This document shows positions 44,690-57,520 of a DNA stretch of 64,000 bases, piece by piece. The notes under the pieces are model-generated. The model was not told where the DNA came from, did not search any database, and saw nothing but the letters and a program-made list of their open reading frames with translations. A program made the position numbers and the translations under genes. The DNA lies in contig NOKP01000001.1 in assembly GCA_002682825.1 (NCBI GenBank), forward strand, positions 870,501 to 934,500, given 5' to 3'. Source of the stretch: Neonectria sp. B-13. Lineage: Eukaryota; Ascomycota; Sordariomycetes; Hypocreales; Nectriaceae. Position 1 is the stretch's first letter, and each line of letters opens with the position of its first letter.

Positions 44690-45569
44690 CTTGGCTTTGT
44701 TTTTAGGGTATTGGGATGGTGCTTCAGATCTTAACGACGATTCTCAACTACTGCAGGGAGAGTTTGATGCATGGGAACAGCCGAACAGGATTGAGGAAAC
44801 CAGGTAGTTGGGAAACTGTAGCGGGACTGGAGCATAATTAAGAAGATCAACAAACATTGACTCGCGGTCGGTTGGAATGTCTTGTCTCGCCCTCTTAGAC
44901 ATTTGTTGTGAGCTGGATTGCATGTAATTAATCTTATCGCTGCGGGGTTGTGTCTTGTTGAAGATGTGAATTCCTCGTTAAGAGCGCGAAGACATTCCTC
45001 GACAGCATCTACGGACAATCAGTTTATATCCCTGACTCTAGTCCTCGAGTGTACGAACAAAGGAAATCACTTATATCGAAGATATCGAAGATCCGAGACC
45101 AACTAATGGAAGGCATGACTCAACGCCACACAGTTGCTTGGATACTTGTCGTCAGATACAATCAAAGAAATTCACATAATAGGTGAGAAAATAAGTTGGG
45201 TCATAAGTTCGTTCATTTATCAGATTAATATATACAAAATACCCAATCTTAAAGGGTCTAACGGGCTCACCCTCCTCTGTCCTGGTACCAGCCGGCCTTC
45301 CATGTGAATTAAAATAGTCTCAACTGGACATATCGCTGACTGGTCCTGTATTTTCTCAACGCGAGATTCGGTGGCAAGTGCCTGTTTTTTTGTACCAAGC
45401 CTGTCATCTGCAGCGCTTGGGGTTCTGTACTCCACCGGGGGCGTCGGATCTAGTCGGATACATGCCGATATCACGACCCTCCGGAGTCGTTGTTGTGTGC
45501 TCGAATGAGCGGCGCCATTTGGTATAAATTTGTCGGTCCCAGCCTCTTGGGATTTTCTCCGGTTCTTCC
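44690..45569. other. Intergenic upstream of the SigF-like gene
   Basis: 880 bp, AT-rich around 45100-45240. It holds the promoter of the SigF-like gene and the 3' end of the seven-helix protein gene. No gene. Confidence 0.5.
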
Positions 45570-47019
45570 CTACGCTGGCCCGTAGGAGATCTTGGTCTCC
45601 TTGGTGATCTGGATTCCGCCCACGATCTCCGTGCGCTTGGTTGTGAATCCGACCACGGCAGGGCTGGGCTTCGGGGGCAGGTCAATGACCGAAGCCAGGG
45701 TATTAAAGCTTTCCATTTCTGGGCTGTTATCTTTGAGCTTGTCACCACCCTGCATCGTCCACAGCCGAGCCTCGTCATCCTGAAGAGTGCTTTCAGAGAT
45801 CTCGTCCCGGCTGGGCATCTCATACGACTGGCTGTAAATGTTGCGGCTGCGTCGCTTCTTCTCGGCGCCGTGGGACTGTCTTTTGCTAAACGACTTGTCC
45901 TGAGATGGGCGCAGTCGCGACGAGATGATGAAGGGGATGTAGCGCATGCAGAAGGGCTTCAGGGCTGGCACCGACGCGCAGATGACGCCGGCATTGACTT
46001 CGATGTAAGTCCAGATGATCTGGGAGGAGACGTCCCAGGTGTAGTCATCAGAGCTCAGAAGTGGCGACATGATGACGGTTCTCTTAATGGAGGCCACGCA
46101 GACACTAGGGTCATGTTAGTAAAGAGGAATGTGATGGGAGTGATGGGGTTTACTCACAAGCCACCAGTCGCGAAGAGCAAGGCAAGGGAAATCTTTTGGC
46201 GCAGAGGGATTTGCAACGGGATGACAATTCGAATAGGAAGGACAAGAATGAAAAGGTCGATGACGATGTTGGAAATGCTGAGGGTCATCATAGGGACGAT
46301 GCTGTTGACGCATTCCCCCTTCACGGTGAGGTCCCAGCCCGATGAGATGGGTTTGCATCGGAAGATCATGAGAAGGATATAAGCGAGTGTGTAAACGCAA
46401 ACAAGCGCGATGAGCGAGTGGACGGCCCGGCGGATGACCCTGTCTGGGGAGATTCGAAGGTAGAAGGCCAGGACAGAGAGCTTGGAGAAGGCGATGGAGA
46501 CGGCGAAGATGAGAGTTCCGCCGATGGTGGTCTGTGTAGATGTTAGCTACTGAAACCCAAGTAGAGAGAAAGATGTTGTTGAGGGTACTCACCTGCCAAA
46601 ACTTGGGGCTGAACTCCTCCAACAAGATATCCCACATATGATGACCCGCGCCAAGGTTGAGCACTTCTCACCAGTGTTAGTGACCCCGCCATAGATGTAA
46701 GTGGTTCTGTAAGAGACGTACCATGGGCAGTGAGTGCCAGAAAGATGATGGAGAACCCGAGTGCACATACACACATATCTTCCAAGTGTCAGTAAGTCGT
46801 GTAAGAGTTGCCAAGCCAAGCCAAGAGACACTCACAGTCATCGACACCAAAGACACCCTTGACGACATATTTCCTCGTGAACAGCCTCAGACACACGGCG
46901 ATGATGGCGATGACAGTCGTAGCCACTCCGGCGGGCAACACGCCTCCGGCACTGGACGGGGGGTCGATGAGGGATCGCACCTCGCCCTCGGGGGGCTCCA
47001 TGACGTAGACGGGAGCCAT
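45570..47019 (-). CDS. Seven-helix PTH11-like (rhodopsin-domain) membrane protein
   Basis: Five exons: 47019-46836, 46778-46722, 46663-46593, 46531-46158 and 46104-45570 (406 aa). The fungal rhodopsin/PTH11 domain shows VATTVIAIIAVCLRLFTRKY, GVDDYMCVCALGFSIIFLAL, LNLGAGHHMWDI (conserved GxGxHxWD), FAVSIAFSKLSVLAFYLRI, MIFRCKPISSGWDL, the CVNSIVPMMTLSISNIVIDL helix, LPIRIVIPLQIPLRQKISLA and WTYIEVNAGVICASVPALKP. The cytoplasmic tail of about 130 residues is Ser/Lys-rich. There is no N-terminal CFEM domain, so it is the CFEM-less class. Such proteins are candidate receptors of surface or nutrient cues at the plasma membrane; ligand unknown. An in-frame upstream start at 47205 would add 62 residues, but MAPVYV at 47019 is more natural. 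All four junctions close in phase. Confidence 0.9.
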
Positions 47020-50000
47020 GTTGTTGAAAGGGCTGGGCCAACGAAGAAGAGAGAGATCTGCGTTGTGTTTGAGCGACCACTTGAGTTTAAAGATGATCGT
47101 AACCGGGTCTTCGTAAATGTAACTTTGCCGGGAGGCCTGGAGTGTTATATCCTCGTCCTCCGCCGCAAGGATGGAGCTCGCCGGGGCAGACTCATGGGGA
47201 CTCATGGGGAATCATACGCCCCCAGGTCCCACACATTACGATGCGAGGAATCTTCAGGGAGCATTGCATTGTCGCAGCGAGAATGAGCTTTTCCGTCGTC
47301 CCAAGTGCTTGGGATCCTCTTCAGACACGGGGCGAATTGTGGGAGACGGGGCCGTTTGGACGAGCGGGAAGACGACCGTTGCGGCCGACGAGGGTGTCCA
47401 GGGGCCGGGGGTCCAAGGCTGAAAGAAGATGGTTCGACTCGAAACTCCATTCAATGGGTCCTGGAGGGCTCATCCAGGAACGAAAAGTGACGGCTCACTC
47501 CAAGAATGAAGTCCAAAAAGCAATGTTTCTTCAATGCTCGCGAGTCGCGAGGGGGGGCGGCTCTCGAAAGACTCCATTCGCGCGCGTCCAGGCCCGCCAG
47601 GAACCCAGCACCGCGGCGTCGCCCCCCCGCCCTGCGTGGGGATGGGCTTTGGCGGGCTTTGGAGAGAATTTCTTTCGCATTGCCTTTTTTTGCGCTGCCT
47701 CTTTTTGCGGAGCCCAACTTCGGCAGAGACCCCGGTCCCAGGGTCCGCTCCTCGCCGGCGGCCGGACTCTACCGGGGATGAGACGGGAAAGCCACCATTG
47801 GCCTTTGGGCATTGGAGCATTTTCTTTGGTGTAAGTACTTTGTATGCATCACATCTCACATGTCCTGGCTGCTAGGAGAACAGAAGAAAGGAAATGAAAA
47901 GAAAGCAAACCTCACCGCAGGCCACTTATCGCCGAGTCACGTTGCATCTTGACGAGAACGGGTCGAGGCCATGATTGTGAGTTAGCCCGACTCCCAGGAG
48001 CCAGCCAGGAAACACGTCAGATCTCGAGTGAAGGAGTTGGAACTGCTGTTCGTCTCGCGATGTGCTCCCTCTCATCGTGGGAGAGGTAGATGGAGATACT
48101 AGGGGTGGACCGGTCCAGGTTGTCAGTTGCGGGTTTGCGTAGTACTCGCCCTGGGGAGAGTTGCACTTTGAATCTGGGATGCTACTCATGATCCAAATCG
48201 CAAGTCCTGTCAGCAGGGGGTGTGCCGGGTTCAGGCCGTGTCACTGGGTCAATATAAGCAGCCATCTACAGTGACATCAACAATCTAAGACACAGTTCAA
48301 GGTGCAGGGTCGTCAATATTACAATCTATTTTCTAGAGTCTGGGCCTCGTTCTTTGCCATGAGTCGAGATAGCCTCCGAAGTGCGAGACACACATACGTG
48401 TATCGTACATGTAAGTGCCAGCCCGGCGACAGCTTTGCTTCTTCAGTCTTCAGCCCAATTAGGAAACTCTTCGAGGACGGCTCATTGACCCCGTGGTCCT
48501 TGACTCTCCATGGCTGTGAGCCTGTCCAGGCCGGGATTAAGCCGTTTGATCGCCTTATCAGACACGATGACATCGACACTGTGGGGCTACTATTTTTTAC
48601 TTCTTCTTCACGCGTTTTGTGCTTGTGAGTTTTTCTTTTTGCCTGCTGCCTCTTCACGCTTCATCGCCGATCCATGTGCCCACAGGTGGTGGAGAGCGGT
48701 TTTGACGCCAAAATCCGGAAATGGTGTGATCTGAACAAGACCGGTCTGAGAAGGGTCCATCGCAAGCTGCTAAAAGGGCAATCCAGCAGCCAAGCGAGCA
48801 GAGACAGAATTCGGGGTCTTCCGGGCAAACGCTCCAAGGACGAGAAATGCCCGGCTTCGATTCTTGCGGAGCCGCAGGGCCTTGTGCCTAGAAGAGGAAC
48901 AAGGTGTGCAGTGAGTGAGTGAGGGTGAGTGCTGAAGAAGTCTCGCTTCCGAGCTCTAGCTAACCTCCAACCAAGAGTCGGTCGTCCCTACAAAGTAAGC
49001 GCCGCCGTCCCATGAGCAAATTAGAGACGAGCCGAGGAGACAAGTTTAGCTGTTGTGTGTTGGCGTTTTGACTTGTGAGTGTAAGTTGCTTTTTCTTCAT
49101 CTGCTTCTACACTCCAAACAGACGGCCAACACTGGTTAATGCGGAAAAACAAATGGGGCTCTAAGGGACGCCATCCCTGCCAGTCTTCAACGCGATTGAC
49201 ACACACACGCAAATCGTCATGGGATTCAGTGTAAATAGGGTCCATGGCGGTCAACGGGCCAATCTCGCGGTTCGCGTCTTTTTGGACCTCGCCTACGAAT
49301 ACGGAAGTGCGTCCCTCCACAAGCAGAGATGACGACGGGAGCGAGGGAACCAACAGCACAACAGCGGTGCATCGGATCCGTCAAATTCGAGTCCTCGGAA
49401 TGGGTGGCTTCCGCCGTGTTCCTGGACTAAAACTCCACTCGCTGTTAGGCCTGGGATGTGGACGACGGCCGAGGCTCGGGATATCGTCGACGGCGAGTGA
49501 GCGGACGCACTTCGTGCTTCGTTGATGCAAGTGGCGATGCACATCAACCAACGGTTCTGCACGTTATAATGGTATTACAGAGCATGACCCGGCCAGAGTG
49601 GCTGAATGGCTCTAAAGGATGACGATGCTTTTCCTTCTTTCTTTTCCAGCATGAAGTGCCTCGTCATATCGGGTAAGCTGAGGCTGTAGATGTAACACGC
49701 GGGCCAGAAACCTCCAGCAAAACCCCATGGCAGAAGCGATGCAATCCTTGCTGTTCCCCATATTGGACCCCCATCTTTTGGCTGCAGACGAGTTGTCTCT
49801 TGTCTCCAAAGCGGCGTGTGGCGGTCTCTCCATCGACTCCCCCATCAGGTGATTCAAGACGGCGCGACAGCCACTGCCTGATAAAAAAGCAACCATGCGT
49901 CAGAGATTTTCCCACCAGCGCTCGGAGGACGCCTACGACGACGGATCGGAGCGGGATGGAGCAAAGCCTCCACAGGTCGAAGAAAATGGATGTCCAGTGA

Positions 50001-51672
50001 TCTTGTGCTTCGTACGGGGTCCGAATACTACTACTGGCTTCTGCAGTGTACGGATGCAGGTACAAGCAGCATTCCCTGTCTTGGTCGTCGGGGCGTATGA
50101 CCAATGGGCGTTTTTCATCTGCATTGTTTCGGACGCGTCGGCAACGGCAACGACACCGGCAGCGGCGACTACTACGGGTGCCGTGATGACATCCAGACGC
50201 GTTTCTCCTCTCTTGCCGCCGCAAGATGGATGAGCTGTCGGCGAACTGCGAGAGGGTTGTTGGTTGTTGGTTGTTGGTTGGGCTGGGGCTGGGTTCTATT
50301 ACGACAACCGAGGTCGGAGTGGCATTGTCACAACTCAGATCCGATCCCGTATTGCGTTGCTGAAGAGCTTCGAGGTTACATTGACTCACCTGTCATTATT
50401 TCCACTGCACGCCCTTGTGCATCCCTAACCTGAGAGGTCGCCCCAGCTGTCCTGCCTCGAATCCTCGAATCCTCCCCTGGCCTCGCAACCCTTGTCCTCG
50501 GCATCATAGATCTCACAGCCCTTGACATTTCTTCCCTTTTGCACCGTTTCTCCGGCCCCCCGTGCCATTCCCTCCCGCGCTGATTGCCGAGACGTCAAAA
50601 GCTCCCTGACACGCGTCAATCTCTTCCCGCACCCCGTCGCAGCCGTCTTGTTGGTGACCAGGGCCCTTGGGCCTTCAGTTCATGTACGTAGAACTCAGTA
50701 CTACATAGCCTCCTCGGAAAGAGTCAAACGGACGCTTGGTCCAAGAGCTAATGTCTGTCTCAAAAAGCCATCAAAGCCATCAACCGGTATATCTCCGCCT
50801 CTATCCCCAGAAGCTCGAGGAAATCAGTTCATCAAACTAGTGCTTCTCGAGCGAGCGAGGCGTTAGACCTCTGACATTGCGTCTCTACTTCTATCTCTCT
50901 ATAGCCAGTTTGCCGACATGCTCTCACACTTTGCTTTTTCTCGTCAAAAATTGGTATTCCCGCAAGGCGCCTTCCAATATTTCATGTCACCAGCCTAACC
51001 ATCAAGAAGTCAAGATCCGGTCATGCCATGCCAATTTCCCAGCAACAACCATCTCACAACTGTGGCGTGAAGTGATTCAGCCAAGCTTCCGTGGTCGCGG
51101 TCCGGCTCAGTGTGATAGATCATAACGCAACACTGTGAGTAAGAGTTGACAAGGCTCATGAGAAAGCACCACGTACTTGGCATCGGCCCGGTAAAGTCTC
51201 GTTGGGCCGGGAACTGAGTCGAAGCACCAACACGGCGGTCCGGAAGTTCTCTCTCGTCTTCGGCATTTCTAACCTGTCTTTCATAGTCGAACAAACAGTT
51301 TCGATCAATCCTTACAAACTTCCGCCAGCGCCGACTCCGAGACGACATCAAATCCATCAGCATCTTCCTTTGGCAATCAAATCATGAAGAAAAAACGTCC
51401 ATTGCTCCTTGTCACCATCGAGATTAATATTACATGGCCTTTCATTGTACAGCGCGTTCCAGCCCCCATCACGACCCCATCATCTGCCCCGTCGCTTGAT
51501 CTCACATGTATTCACAAGGTCTGTTTGTGTTCGTGACACATGATCTCCCGAAGCGCACTCACACCTCTTCCTTTATACCGAATTCAGTTTCGTGCCCGGC
51601 CGTCTCATTCATTGGAGTCTACTCTCCGTTCGCTTGTCGTTCCCGATTCTACATCACGCAAGAAACAGTAGT
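47020..51672. other. Largest gene-poor stretch in the window (4.6 kb)
   Basis: No gene with domain or convincing splice structure. Overlapping open frames exist on both strands at 47240-47860, and a 241-codon frame at 50389-49664 starts with GTG and is Arg/Cys/Ser-rich without a domain. A GGGGACTCAT duplication lies near 47193-47212. Non-coding RNA or fast-evolving small genes cannot be excluded. Confidence 0.4.
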
Positions 51673-54067
51673 TTAGACATCTTCGGTGCCCACAGCTTCG
51701 TAGCCACCGCGCTCTCGTCTGCCGGTCAACTGCATCAACGTCGGGCTCTCGTACGTCGCAGTGTAGTCAATCTTCTCGCCACCAAGAACTGCAGTGCCGT
51801 TCTCCCTTTGTCCAAAGACGGGCGCGGGGTCGCACCAGAAGTCCTTACAATTAGCCACGCATCCTCTGCTGTAGGGGTTCTTCTTCTTGCGCCTGTTGTT
51901 CGTAGACGCCGCTCCTCGGCCGGTGATGGTCTCGATAAAGGGATCAACACCCAGAAGGCGGCTCCACTGCTTGAGCATGCCGCCCTTGTGCTTGTGGCCG
52001 TGTCCATCGTGGGCAGTCGGGGTAGACAACGACGGGTGGTTGGGGTCAAGAGGAGTTCCCGTAGAAGTGAAGGCGCTAGTAGCGCTGGCATCGCGGATTC
52101 CGTACATGTTCTCAAAAGTAGTCATGGCACGAGACACTTGGAAGAACTGCGTGAAGAGGAGCATGGTGACCCAGAGAAGCTGAAGCGTGATCCAGACAGC
52201 CACAAGCGCCGTGTAAGAGTCGGCATTGACCATCTTGCAGAGGCTGGGGCTCAGGACATTGCAAACGTCGGACGCGTTCTCGGAAACGCTATTGAAATCT
52301 GGAGTCGTGGTTAGCGATTGGCTGGAGAACGGGATCATGGGCAACTCACAGTGGTACAGCAACCAATCATATGAAAGAATACCAATGGTAAGAGTAATGA
52401 TGTAGAAGAAGAAATGTCTGTGGTTGTTGACACCAACGCAGTTGTTGATCCAGGGGCAATGGCTAAGGTTTTGTTAGCATTCTCGCATCACCATCTGTAC
52501 CAGTTCAACTCACTGATCATGCTTGGCCACACATCGCTGGCACCTGCGGCAGTGCTTGCTTCGCAGAGGCGTCCGAATCATGCACGTAACACAGAAGTTG
52601 GCCTCATCAAACTTCCACTGCTGAAGCAGCTCATCAATGACAACTTTCTGTTCCGCAATGCCGTTCATCTTGGGAACGAACCCAGGGTCGTATCGCATGC
52701 TCGCAATGTAAAAGTACGCCGTCAGACTAAAGAATGTGCCAAATACAAGGTTGAGCAGGGTGTGGGAGTGACCGTCGCCCGCCCCCATGGATGTTGCCCA
52801 GAAGACGGTGGTCAGCCAGTTGACGCCGACGAAGAACAAGGTGGCAGCAAAGATGCCAGCAAGCCAAGGCTAGCCAGAATTAGCAACAAGTCAAGAATTG
52901 GGAATCAGGAGCACGAACAGTCTTGTGGAAATGTCGCATATCGGAGGGTGCGTATTCCAGCACCTGTTGAGCACTCCATTGGATGCCATACACAACGGCT
53001 AACGCCAATGGCACGCCAAAGTACACCGGCGCGTGGGACATGATCATGAACATTGACCAGACCAGCAGGAAGGGCCAGAAGAAGAGGAATCTGTTCACAA
53101 ACGCTCTCTTGTCCTTTAGGAAATAGCTTGCGCCAGGCCATGCTGGGACCGCGGGGTGGCCGTCTTCGTTGAAGCCACACTCACGGAGGGCACGGTGCCA
53201 GGCGGACTGGGTGTTCAGCTCGTTCGCAGTCACGGCAGGAGTCTTGCCAGTGTGAGTCTTCGCAAACCGGTCGGCTCCGTACTCAATAAGCTTCAGAATA
53301 CAACCCGGGTTGCCCTTGACCAAGGCCCAATGGAGGGCAGTGAAGCCCTGTTCATCCGTGGCGTGAACGCTGGCGCCCCATCGCAGGAAGACGTCGACAC
53401 ACTGAGGGAAACCCTTGTACGCCGACCACATCAGCCCCGTATGGCCGAAGTTATCGATCACGTCGACTGGGATACCCTGGTGTAGCAACAGGACGATGAG
53501 GAGGACGTTGCCATTGAAGGTCGAAATGTGAAGAGTATTGTAGCCCTGAGCATCGGTGATGAGAGGATCGGCGCCGTGCTGGAGGAGCAAATTGACAGTA
53601 TAGTAATGGCAACGCTGGGCAGCCCACTGCAAAGCAGTCGCGACTGAATCGCCACCTTTTCTGTTGATTTCGGCGCCGTGGCCGATAAGGAATTTGCACA
53701 TGGCATACTGGTTGTTAATGGCAGCCCACTGCAGCAGATGTTGCGTCAGTCCAACGCTCTAGCAGCAGCTTCCGGCCGACAGGCAGATAGGATAGAAGGG
53801 GGCTCATACATGCAAAGGTGTGATTCCTTCATCATCAGTATATGTGGCATCGAATTCGCCAGACTCGAACAGCTTTTCCATGGCCGGGACATCCCCGACA
53901 CGGGCAATCTGCATGATATCCTCCTCCTGGTTCTGGCCGTCGCTAGGCAGGCTACCCATCTCCATCTCGCTGTTGAGCTTCGGCACGGCGGCAGTGGCCT
54001 TTATCGACGGCTGGATCGGTGCGGCCGAGGCAGCCGATGCGCTGCTGGCGGTAGTGACGCTTCCCAT
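51673..54067 (-). CDS. AKR1: Ankyrin-repeat DHHC palmitoyltransferase
   Basis: Five exons: 54067-53810, 53728-52919, 52869-52514, 52462-52350 and 52298-51673 (720 aa). An acidic leader is followed by about six ankyrin repeats (residues 50-270; for example [40 protein letters not shown]). Membrane helices come next ([17 protein letters not shown] and others), then the catalytic DHHC cysteine-rich domain: [20 protein letters not shown] and [18 protein letters not shown]. The DHHC sits at 474-477 and is split by the third intron. Two further helices and a cytoplasmic tail of about 130 residues end the protein. It S-palmitoylates membrane and vesicle proteins in the Golgi/endosome system. The second intron uses a GTTCGT donor. 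The neighbouring SRP receptor gene is divergent, 737 bp away. Confidence 0.95.
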
Positions 54068-54804
54068 GACGAGGGCGAGCCAGGGGTCGATGAGGTGTCG
54101 AGAATGAATGGGTTTGGACGAGGGACGAACGGGAGAAACGGAGGCGGCGGTGGAAGAACTAGACACAGGGCAGTAGCGACTACAGCCGGATCATGTCGAA
54201 ATCGAACAGGAGGCGCTACGGGGAGAGAAGCTGAACAAATGCTGACCCGAATGAAATGGTAATTTTGCGAGGAGCGGCGCGTGGAGTAGCCTACGCATTG
54301 CTGAAGCCGCGATCCCGAGCGCGGCTGAGCCTACTCAGCCTAGTCTAGACCCAGAGAGGCTTAGCGGTGCCTTCAAGGCCCAACTGCCATTTCAGGGGAC
54401 CCTTGTGGCTGAGCAATCTCCCCGAAACTGGAGAGGTGGCTTCTCTAACGCTCGGAGTGTGGCGCACCGGCGACTTTGTGGCGGCGCTGTGTGTGGCCTT
54501 TCGCCTTGGCCGGTCTAGGAGCCTCCTTCGTAGTGGGCTGGCCAGATTATCGTTCCGCACGGCATCGCAAACTTCCGACCGTTCGATTTTCGACAATTCG
54601 CGACAACGGAGAAAATACAGGAGTTCACTGCAGCTCACCGCCCGGCATTGACTTGTTCGGTCGTCTATCCCATCGGTCAAAAGAGGGTCTCTTTGCGACG
54701 ACTCCCTTCTCCTCCAGCTCCTCAACATCCCAACAAACATCACCACTCTCCAACCCGTCGAATCAACCCAGTGTCCAGCGGGAGCCGCCGCCTTCGAAGC
54801 CATC
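54068..54804. other. Divergent promoter region, AKR1 / SRP102
   Basis: 737 bp shared upstream region of two secretory-pathway genes. No gene. Confidence 0.55.
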
Positions 54805-55662
54805 ATGACGACCTTTACCGACGTGGTCGAGGCCATCATGACGCCTTCCCTGGCGACCATTGTCATCGGGGCGATCATCATCCTCTGCGCGCCTATTGTC
54901 CTGCACATCATCCTCTCCTCCTCGTCCACCTACACGATCCCGCCCACGGTGGTCATGGTCGGCCCCTCCAACGCCGGCAAGACGTCTCTCCTGACGCTCT
55001 TCGAACGTGGTTCCTCAGATACCGAGACGCATACCTCGCAGATCTCCCAGTCTGTCGAGCTCAACGCCTCGACCGACTCGACCTCCAAGACGTCGTTCCG
55101 CAACCACCAATCCACCGATGGCACCTACACCAAGTTCCTCCTTGTCGACACCCCCGGCCACGGCAAGCTCCGCAATTCCGCCTTGGGCAAGCTGAGCCGC
55201 AGTGAGAAGCTCCACGCCGTCATCTTCGTCGTCGATGCGGCGGCGCTCGGCGAGCAGGAGACGCTTGCGCCCACCGCTGCCTACCTCTACGACATCCTGC
55301 TGTTCCTACAGAAACGGGCCACGACAAGCGCCAAGTCCAAGGCCGCCATTCCGATTCTGATTGCTGCCAACAAGATGGATCTCTTCACCGCTCTCCCGTC
55401 AACTCTCGTCAAGTCAAACCTCGAGGCCGAAATCACAAGAATTCGCGCGTCCAAGAGCAAGGGCCTATTGGACTCTGGTGTGGGAAGCGATGAGATTGGG
55501 TCCGAGGAGCAGGATTCCTGGTTAGGAGAGTTCGGTTCATCCAAATTCACGTTCAGCCAGCTGCAAGAGTTTGAAATTGAGGTGGACGTTATTCCCGGCA
55601 ACGTCACCGGTGACGGCCCTGGTGCAGACAAGTGGTGGTGGTGGATTGCCCAGAAAATATAA
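54805..55662 (+). CDS. SRP102: Signal recognition particle receptor beta subunit
   Basis: A single exon of 285 aa. One membrane helix at about residues 16-37 (LATIVIGAIIILCAPIVLHI) anchors it in the ER. The Arf-like GTPase domain follows: G1 P-loop GPSNAGKTS (53-61), the T-rich switch I region, G3 DTPGHGK, an AVIFVVDAA strand and G4 ANKMD (TKxD/NKxD base specificity). The C-terminus (FEIEVDVIPGNVTGDGP, then WWWWIAQKI) is typical of SR-beta. It docks SRP receptor alpha at the translocon for cotranslational targeting. The length and lack of introns are unremarkable. It converges on the cystathionine beta-synthase gene, 251 bp between the two stop codons. Confidence 0.93.
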   Translation: MTTFTDVVEAIMTPSLATIVIGAIIILCAPIVLHIILSSSSTYTIPPTVVMVGPSNAGKTSLLTLFERGSSDTETHTSQISQSVELNASTDSTSKTSFRNHQSTDGTYTKFLLVDTPGHGKLRNSALGKLSRSEKLHAVIFVVDAAALGEQETLAPTAAYLYDILLFLQKRATTSAKSKAAIPILIAANKMDLFTALPSTLVKSNLEAEITRIRASKSKGLLDSGVGSDEIGSEEQDSWLGEFGSSKFTFSQLQEFEIEVDVIPGNVTGDGPGADKWWWWIAQKI

Positions 55663-55913
55663 AGTCCTGTCCACTCTTGTACAATTTGCGTTCAGCAAGG
55701 GTTGTGTTTACTTTGATGCATCAATAATAATTATGACAATTTAATTCATAAAACCAGAATATCCTGTAGATGTTGAGTCTACCCACCTGTTTCCAGATTC
55801 CTTCTATAACCTGCTATCCAGAAAATCCCTCGCTTCTACATCTATCCTAGGAACGCCAGACGTTAATGTCGTTGAACACATGAGTACTCGTTCCTGCCTC
55901 GCAAGAGGCATAT

Positions 55914-57520
55914 CTACAGCTTCTTGTTGACCATCCAGCTCAGCAGATCGACCTTTGTGACGACTGCAATGGGCTTGGACAGAGACTTGGAGTCTCCGGT
56001 TCTCTCAGTGACGACAGCAGCACTGTTCCACTCAAAGAACTTGCTCAGGGTAGTGAGGGGCGTGTCGATGGTGATCTCGACAAAGTTTCTTCTCTTGCCA
56101 GCCTTGTTGGGAGAAGAGACCTCTCGGGGATCAGTGACGATCTCGTCGAATCGAGCAAAGTCAAACATGACATCCTTGACCGGGCTCTGGGCCGTGGCAC
56201 GTCCACGAGAGATGTAGCTTAGCAGGTTGCCCAGCGTCACCAGACCGACCAGCTTGTAGCCGGTGTCGGAGAGAACGGGAAGCTGGTCAAAGCCCTTGTC
56301 ACGCATGGTCTCGATTGCCTCAGAGCATGAGGCCGAAACGCCAACTGAAGTCACCGGCTTGAGGCGCAGCGACGCGATGGTAGCGCCATCGTATGGGTCG
56401 GCAGTCTGCTTATCCTGCACCGTGGACTCGAGGCCGTTGACGGGTAGCAGGTTGTTGGCGGCAAGCCAGTCGTCATCGGCAAACTTGGACAGATAGCTTC
56501 GAATGCTGTCGGGCAGGATGACGACGACAACATCACCTTTCTTGAAGCCGTACTCCTTTACGGCGAGGAGCATGGCTGCCATGGCAGAACCAGAGCTGCC
56601 ACCGACAAGGAGACCCTCCTCAGCAATGAGCCTCCTGGCGAGGTAGAAAGCCTGCTTATCATCGGTCTTGTACCACTTGTCCACGACCTCGCGATCCAAG
56701 ACTTCGGGAATGAAGTCGTAACCGATACCCTCTACCTTGTATGACTCGTCGGCATGCTCCTGGTTGAGGATATCGGGAAGAGCAAGGACACTGCCAAAGG
56801 GGTCGGCCGCGATAGCCTTAATGTCCTTGTTGTGCTTCTTTAACCCCCTGGCGAGGCCAGTAATGGTTCCTCCGGTACCAGCGCCAGCAATGATGGCCGT
56901 GATGTTACCGCCAGTCTGCTCCCAGATCTCCTCTGCGGTGCCATACTCGTGAGCAAGGGGGTTGTCCACGTTGTCATACTGGTTGAGGATGTGGGCGTTA
57001 GGGAGCTCCTTCTCAAGGCGGCGAGCAACACCAATGTGTGATTCGGGGCTGTCCGAAGCAGCTTGGGTAGGGGTTCGGATGATGGTGGCACCGAGGGCAC
57101 GGAGGACCGAAACCTTCTCAGCAGACATCTTCTCGGGGAGAGTGATGATAGTCTTGTAGCCCTTAATGGCGCCAACGAGGGCGAGGCCGATACCACTACA
57201 CGGGATGGTCAGACAAAGTCCAACAGGTGACTTGAAATAATGCAGGGCTGGTCTCACGTATTTCCACTGGTTGGCTCAATCAACGTGTCTCCAGGCTTGA
57301 TCCGGCCGCTCTTCTCGGCCTCCTCGATCATCCTCAAGGCGATTCGGTCCTTGATGCTGCCTCCGGCGCTGAACAGCTCAGGCTTGACGTAGACATCGCA
57401 CTCGACTCCCAGGGACTGGGGCACCTTGTTGAGACGTACGAGAGGGGTGTGGCCGATGAGCTCGGTGGCGGAGAGGACGGTGGCGAGGCGAGGGGGGTTA
57501 TGGGGGACCTGGGACGCCAT
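55914..57520 (-). CDS. CYS4: Cystathionine beta-synthase
   Basis: Two exons, 57520-57258 and 57195-55914, with a 62-bp intron (514 aa). The enzyme condenses serine and homocysteine to cystathionine (transsulfuration, cytosol). The fold-type II PLP domain shows [16 protein letters not shown], the PLP lysine K57 in [28 protein letters not shown] (split by the intron), [16 protein letters not shown] (phosphate-binding loop), [13 protein letters not shown] and [14 protein letters not shown]. Two C-terminal CBS (Bateman) motifs follow (about 345-400 and 430-510), as in full-length yeast/animal enzymes. As in yeast, no N-terminal haem-binding segment is present, so haem control is not expected. The start gives MASQVPHN; the longer frame upstream has no ATG. 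Confidence 0.95.

Noticed and set aside
49588..49622. tRNA-like segment (GGCCAGAGTGGCTGAATGG)
   Set aside because: It resembles a Ser/Leu tRNA 5' half, but no anticodon arm, T-arm or acceptor pairing follows.
49664..50389. 241-codon minus-strand frame
   Set aside because: It starts with GTG, not ATG, is low-complexity Arg/Cys/Ser, and has no domain or splice support.
50425..50619. Small minus-strand acidic/basic frame
   Set aside because: It starts with TTG and has no splice partner or family.
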